A stretch of 64,000 nucleotides of DNA, from positions 16,018 through 80,017 of the forward strand of contig NZ_CACMSM010000006.1 in NCBI RefSeq assembly GCF_902616385.1, read 5' to 3'. Under the pieces are notes generated by a model. It did no database searches. It worked only from the letters and a program-made list of their open reading frames with translations, and was not told where the DNA came from. The position numbers and the translations under genes are program-made. The stretch is from an uncultured Prochlorococcus sp. (GTDB lineage Bacteria > Cyanobacteriota > Cyanobacteriia > PCC-6307 > Cyanobiaceae). Shown here piece after piece: positions 63,320 through 64,000 of the stretch. Every line of letters starts with the position of its first letter. Position 1 is the first letter of the stretch.

Positions 63320-63417
63320 GGTTTGTGTGTAGGAGGAATTGATTTATTTCAGTGGAAACAAGGAAACACTTGAAGTAAATTAATTTTAAAAAGATCTCTC
63401 TTGGGGATCTTTTTTTT
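63320..63417 (+). ncRNA. Probable Yfr2-family sRNA
   Basis: 15+3 bp stem AATTGATTTATTTCAGTG/CACTTGAAGTAAATTAATT enclosing loop GAAACAAGGAAA (two GGAAACA motifs); terminator AAAAAGATCTC-TCTTG-GGGATCTTTTT + T tail; -10-like TGATAT 63312-63317. Confidence 0.75.
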
Positions 63418-63525
63418 TGGGATTTTGTAGAAATAGATATTAATTCCTGAATATAAAAAAATATATGCTTTCTTCCAAAATAATTAGATACGTCATTACA
63501 AATTAGTAATTTAATTCGTTAGATT

Positions 63526-63933
63526 ATGATTCGTAAAATTCTTCTATTAATGAAAATACTTTTTTTAGCAATTTTAATTTTTTCAAGCTTTTTTTCCCCT
63601 TCTTCATCATTTGCCTCACATGTAGAACTAAAACCTTGTGTAGAGATTGCACATTGTGTACGAGAAGAATGGGAGGTTAACAATATTGAGAAACCTTTTG
63701 AAGAGATTAAAACATTTATCGAAAACACTCCAAGAACTGAGATTGTAGAAATTGATGACGATTATCTTCATGCTGAGGCTACGAGTAAATGGATGAAGTA
63801 TGTAGACGACTTAGAGGTATCCTTTTTACCTGAATCAAAAATCTTATCCATAAGATCAGAATCAAGAGTTGGAGAAAGTGATTTGGGAGTGAATCAAAAA
63901 AGAGTTAATTTATTAAAATCGAAAATGTTTTAA
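63526..63933 (+). CDS. DUF1499-like exported protein
   Basis: 135 aa; signal peptide, CVEIAHCVREEW...TPRTEIVEIDDDYLHAEATSKWMKYVDDLEVSFLPESKILSIRSESRVGESDLGVNQKRV. Confidence 0.88.
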   Translation: MIRKILLLMKILFLAILIFSSFFSPSSSFASHVELKPCVEIAHCVREEWEVNNIEKPFEEIKTFIENTPRTEIVEIDDDYLHAEATSKWMKYVDDLEVSFLPESKILSIRSESRVGESDLGVNQKRVNLLKSKMF

Positions 63934-64000
63934 GGTAAAAAGTAAAAAAAATAATTTATTTTTATTGTTTTTTGTATAACTTTTCAATATTTAAAAAAAA

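Noticed and set aside
63339-63383. TTG-started 14-codon ORF after AGGAGG in the Yfr2-like region
   Set aside because: Ribosome-site spacing is too short and the sequence is explained by the long RNA stem

Overview
The window looks like core genome of a high-light-adapted, AT-rich, compact Prochlorococcus-type picocyanobacterium. This rests on gene content and order, e.g. guaB-Yfr1-trxA, sasA next to tRNA-Glu, petH, zwf-opcA, chlI and petG/cytM. I support about 60 protein genes, several small ORFs below the track cutoff (petG and three unnamed ones), one tRNA-Glu(UUC), the sRNA Yfr1, and two further probable sRNAs. I saw no CRISPR array, IS element, prophage or rRNA. The observations most worth a second look are: (1) an apparently homologous domain of about 110 aa (FEWxG...DPxM...FTxHxxxEF) inserted both in the His-rich ZnuA-like zinc-binding protein and in the neighbouring COG0523 GTPase, within a WD40/COG0523/znuA//znuC/zur/znuB zinc locus that carries a near-canonical Fur/Zur box; (2) a probable sRNA at about 63.14-63.25 kb that repeats 14 nt of the Yfr1 core motif (ACTCCTCACACACT) inside a hairpin loop, followed by a terminator; (3) a Yfr2-like RNA immediately downstream (long stem, GGAAACAAGGAAACA loop) whose 5' end carries a near-perfect antisense (GTGTGTAGGAG) of the Yfr1 motif; and (4) a conserved but functionally obscure ATP-grasp/alpha-E/transglutaminase-like gene set. 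All calls were made by reading the sequence; no search was run.
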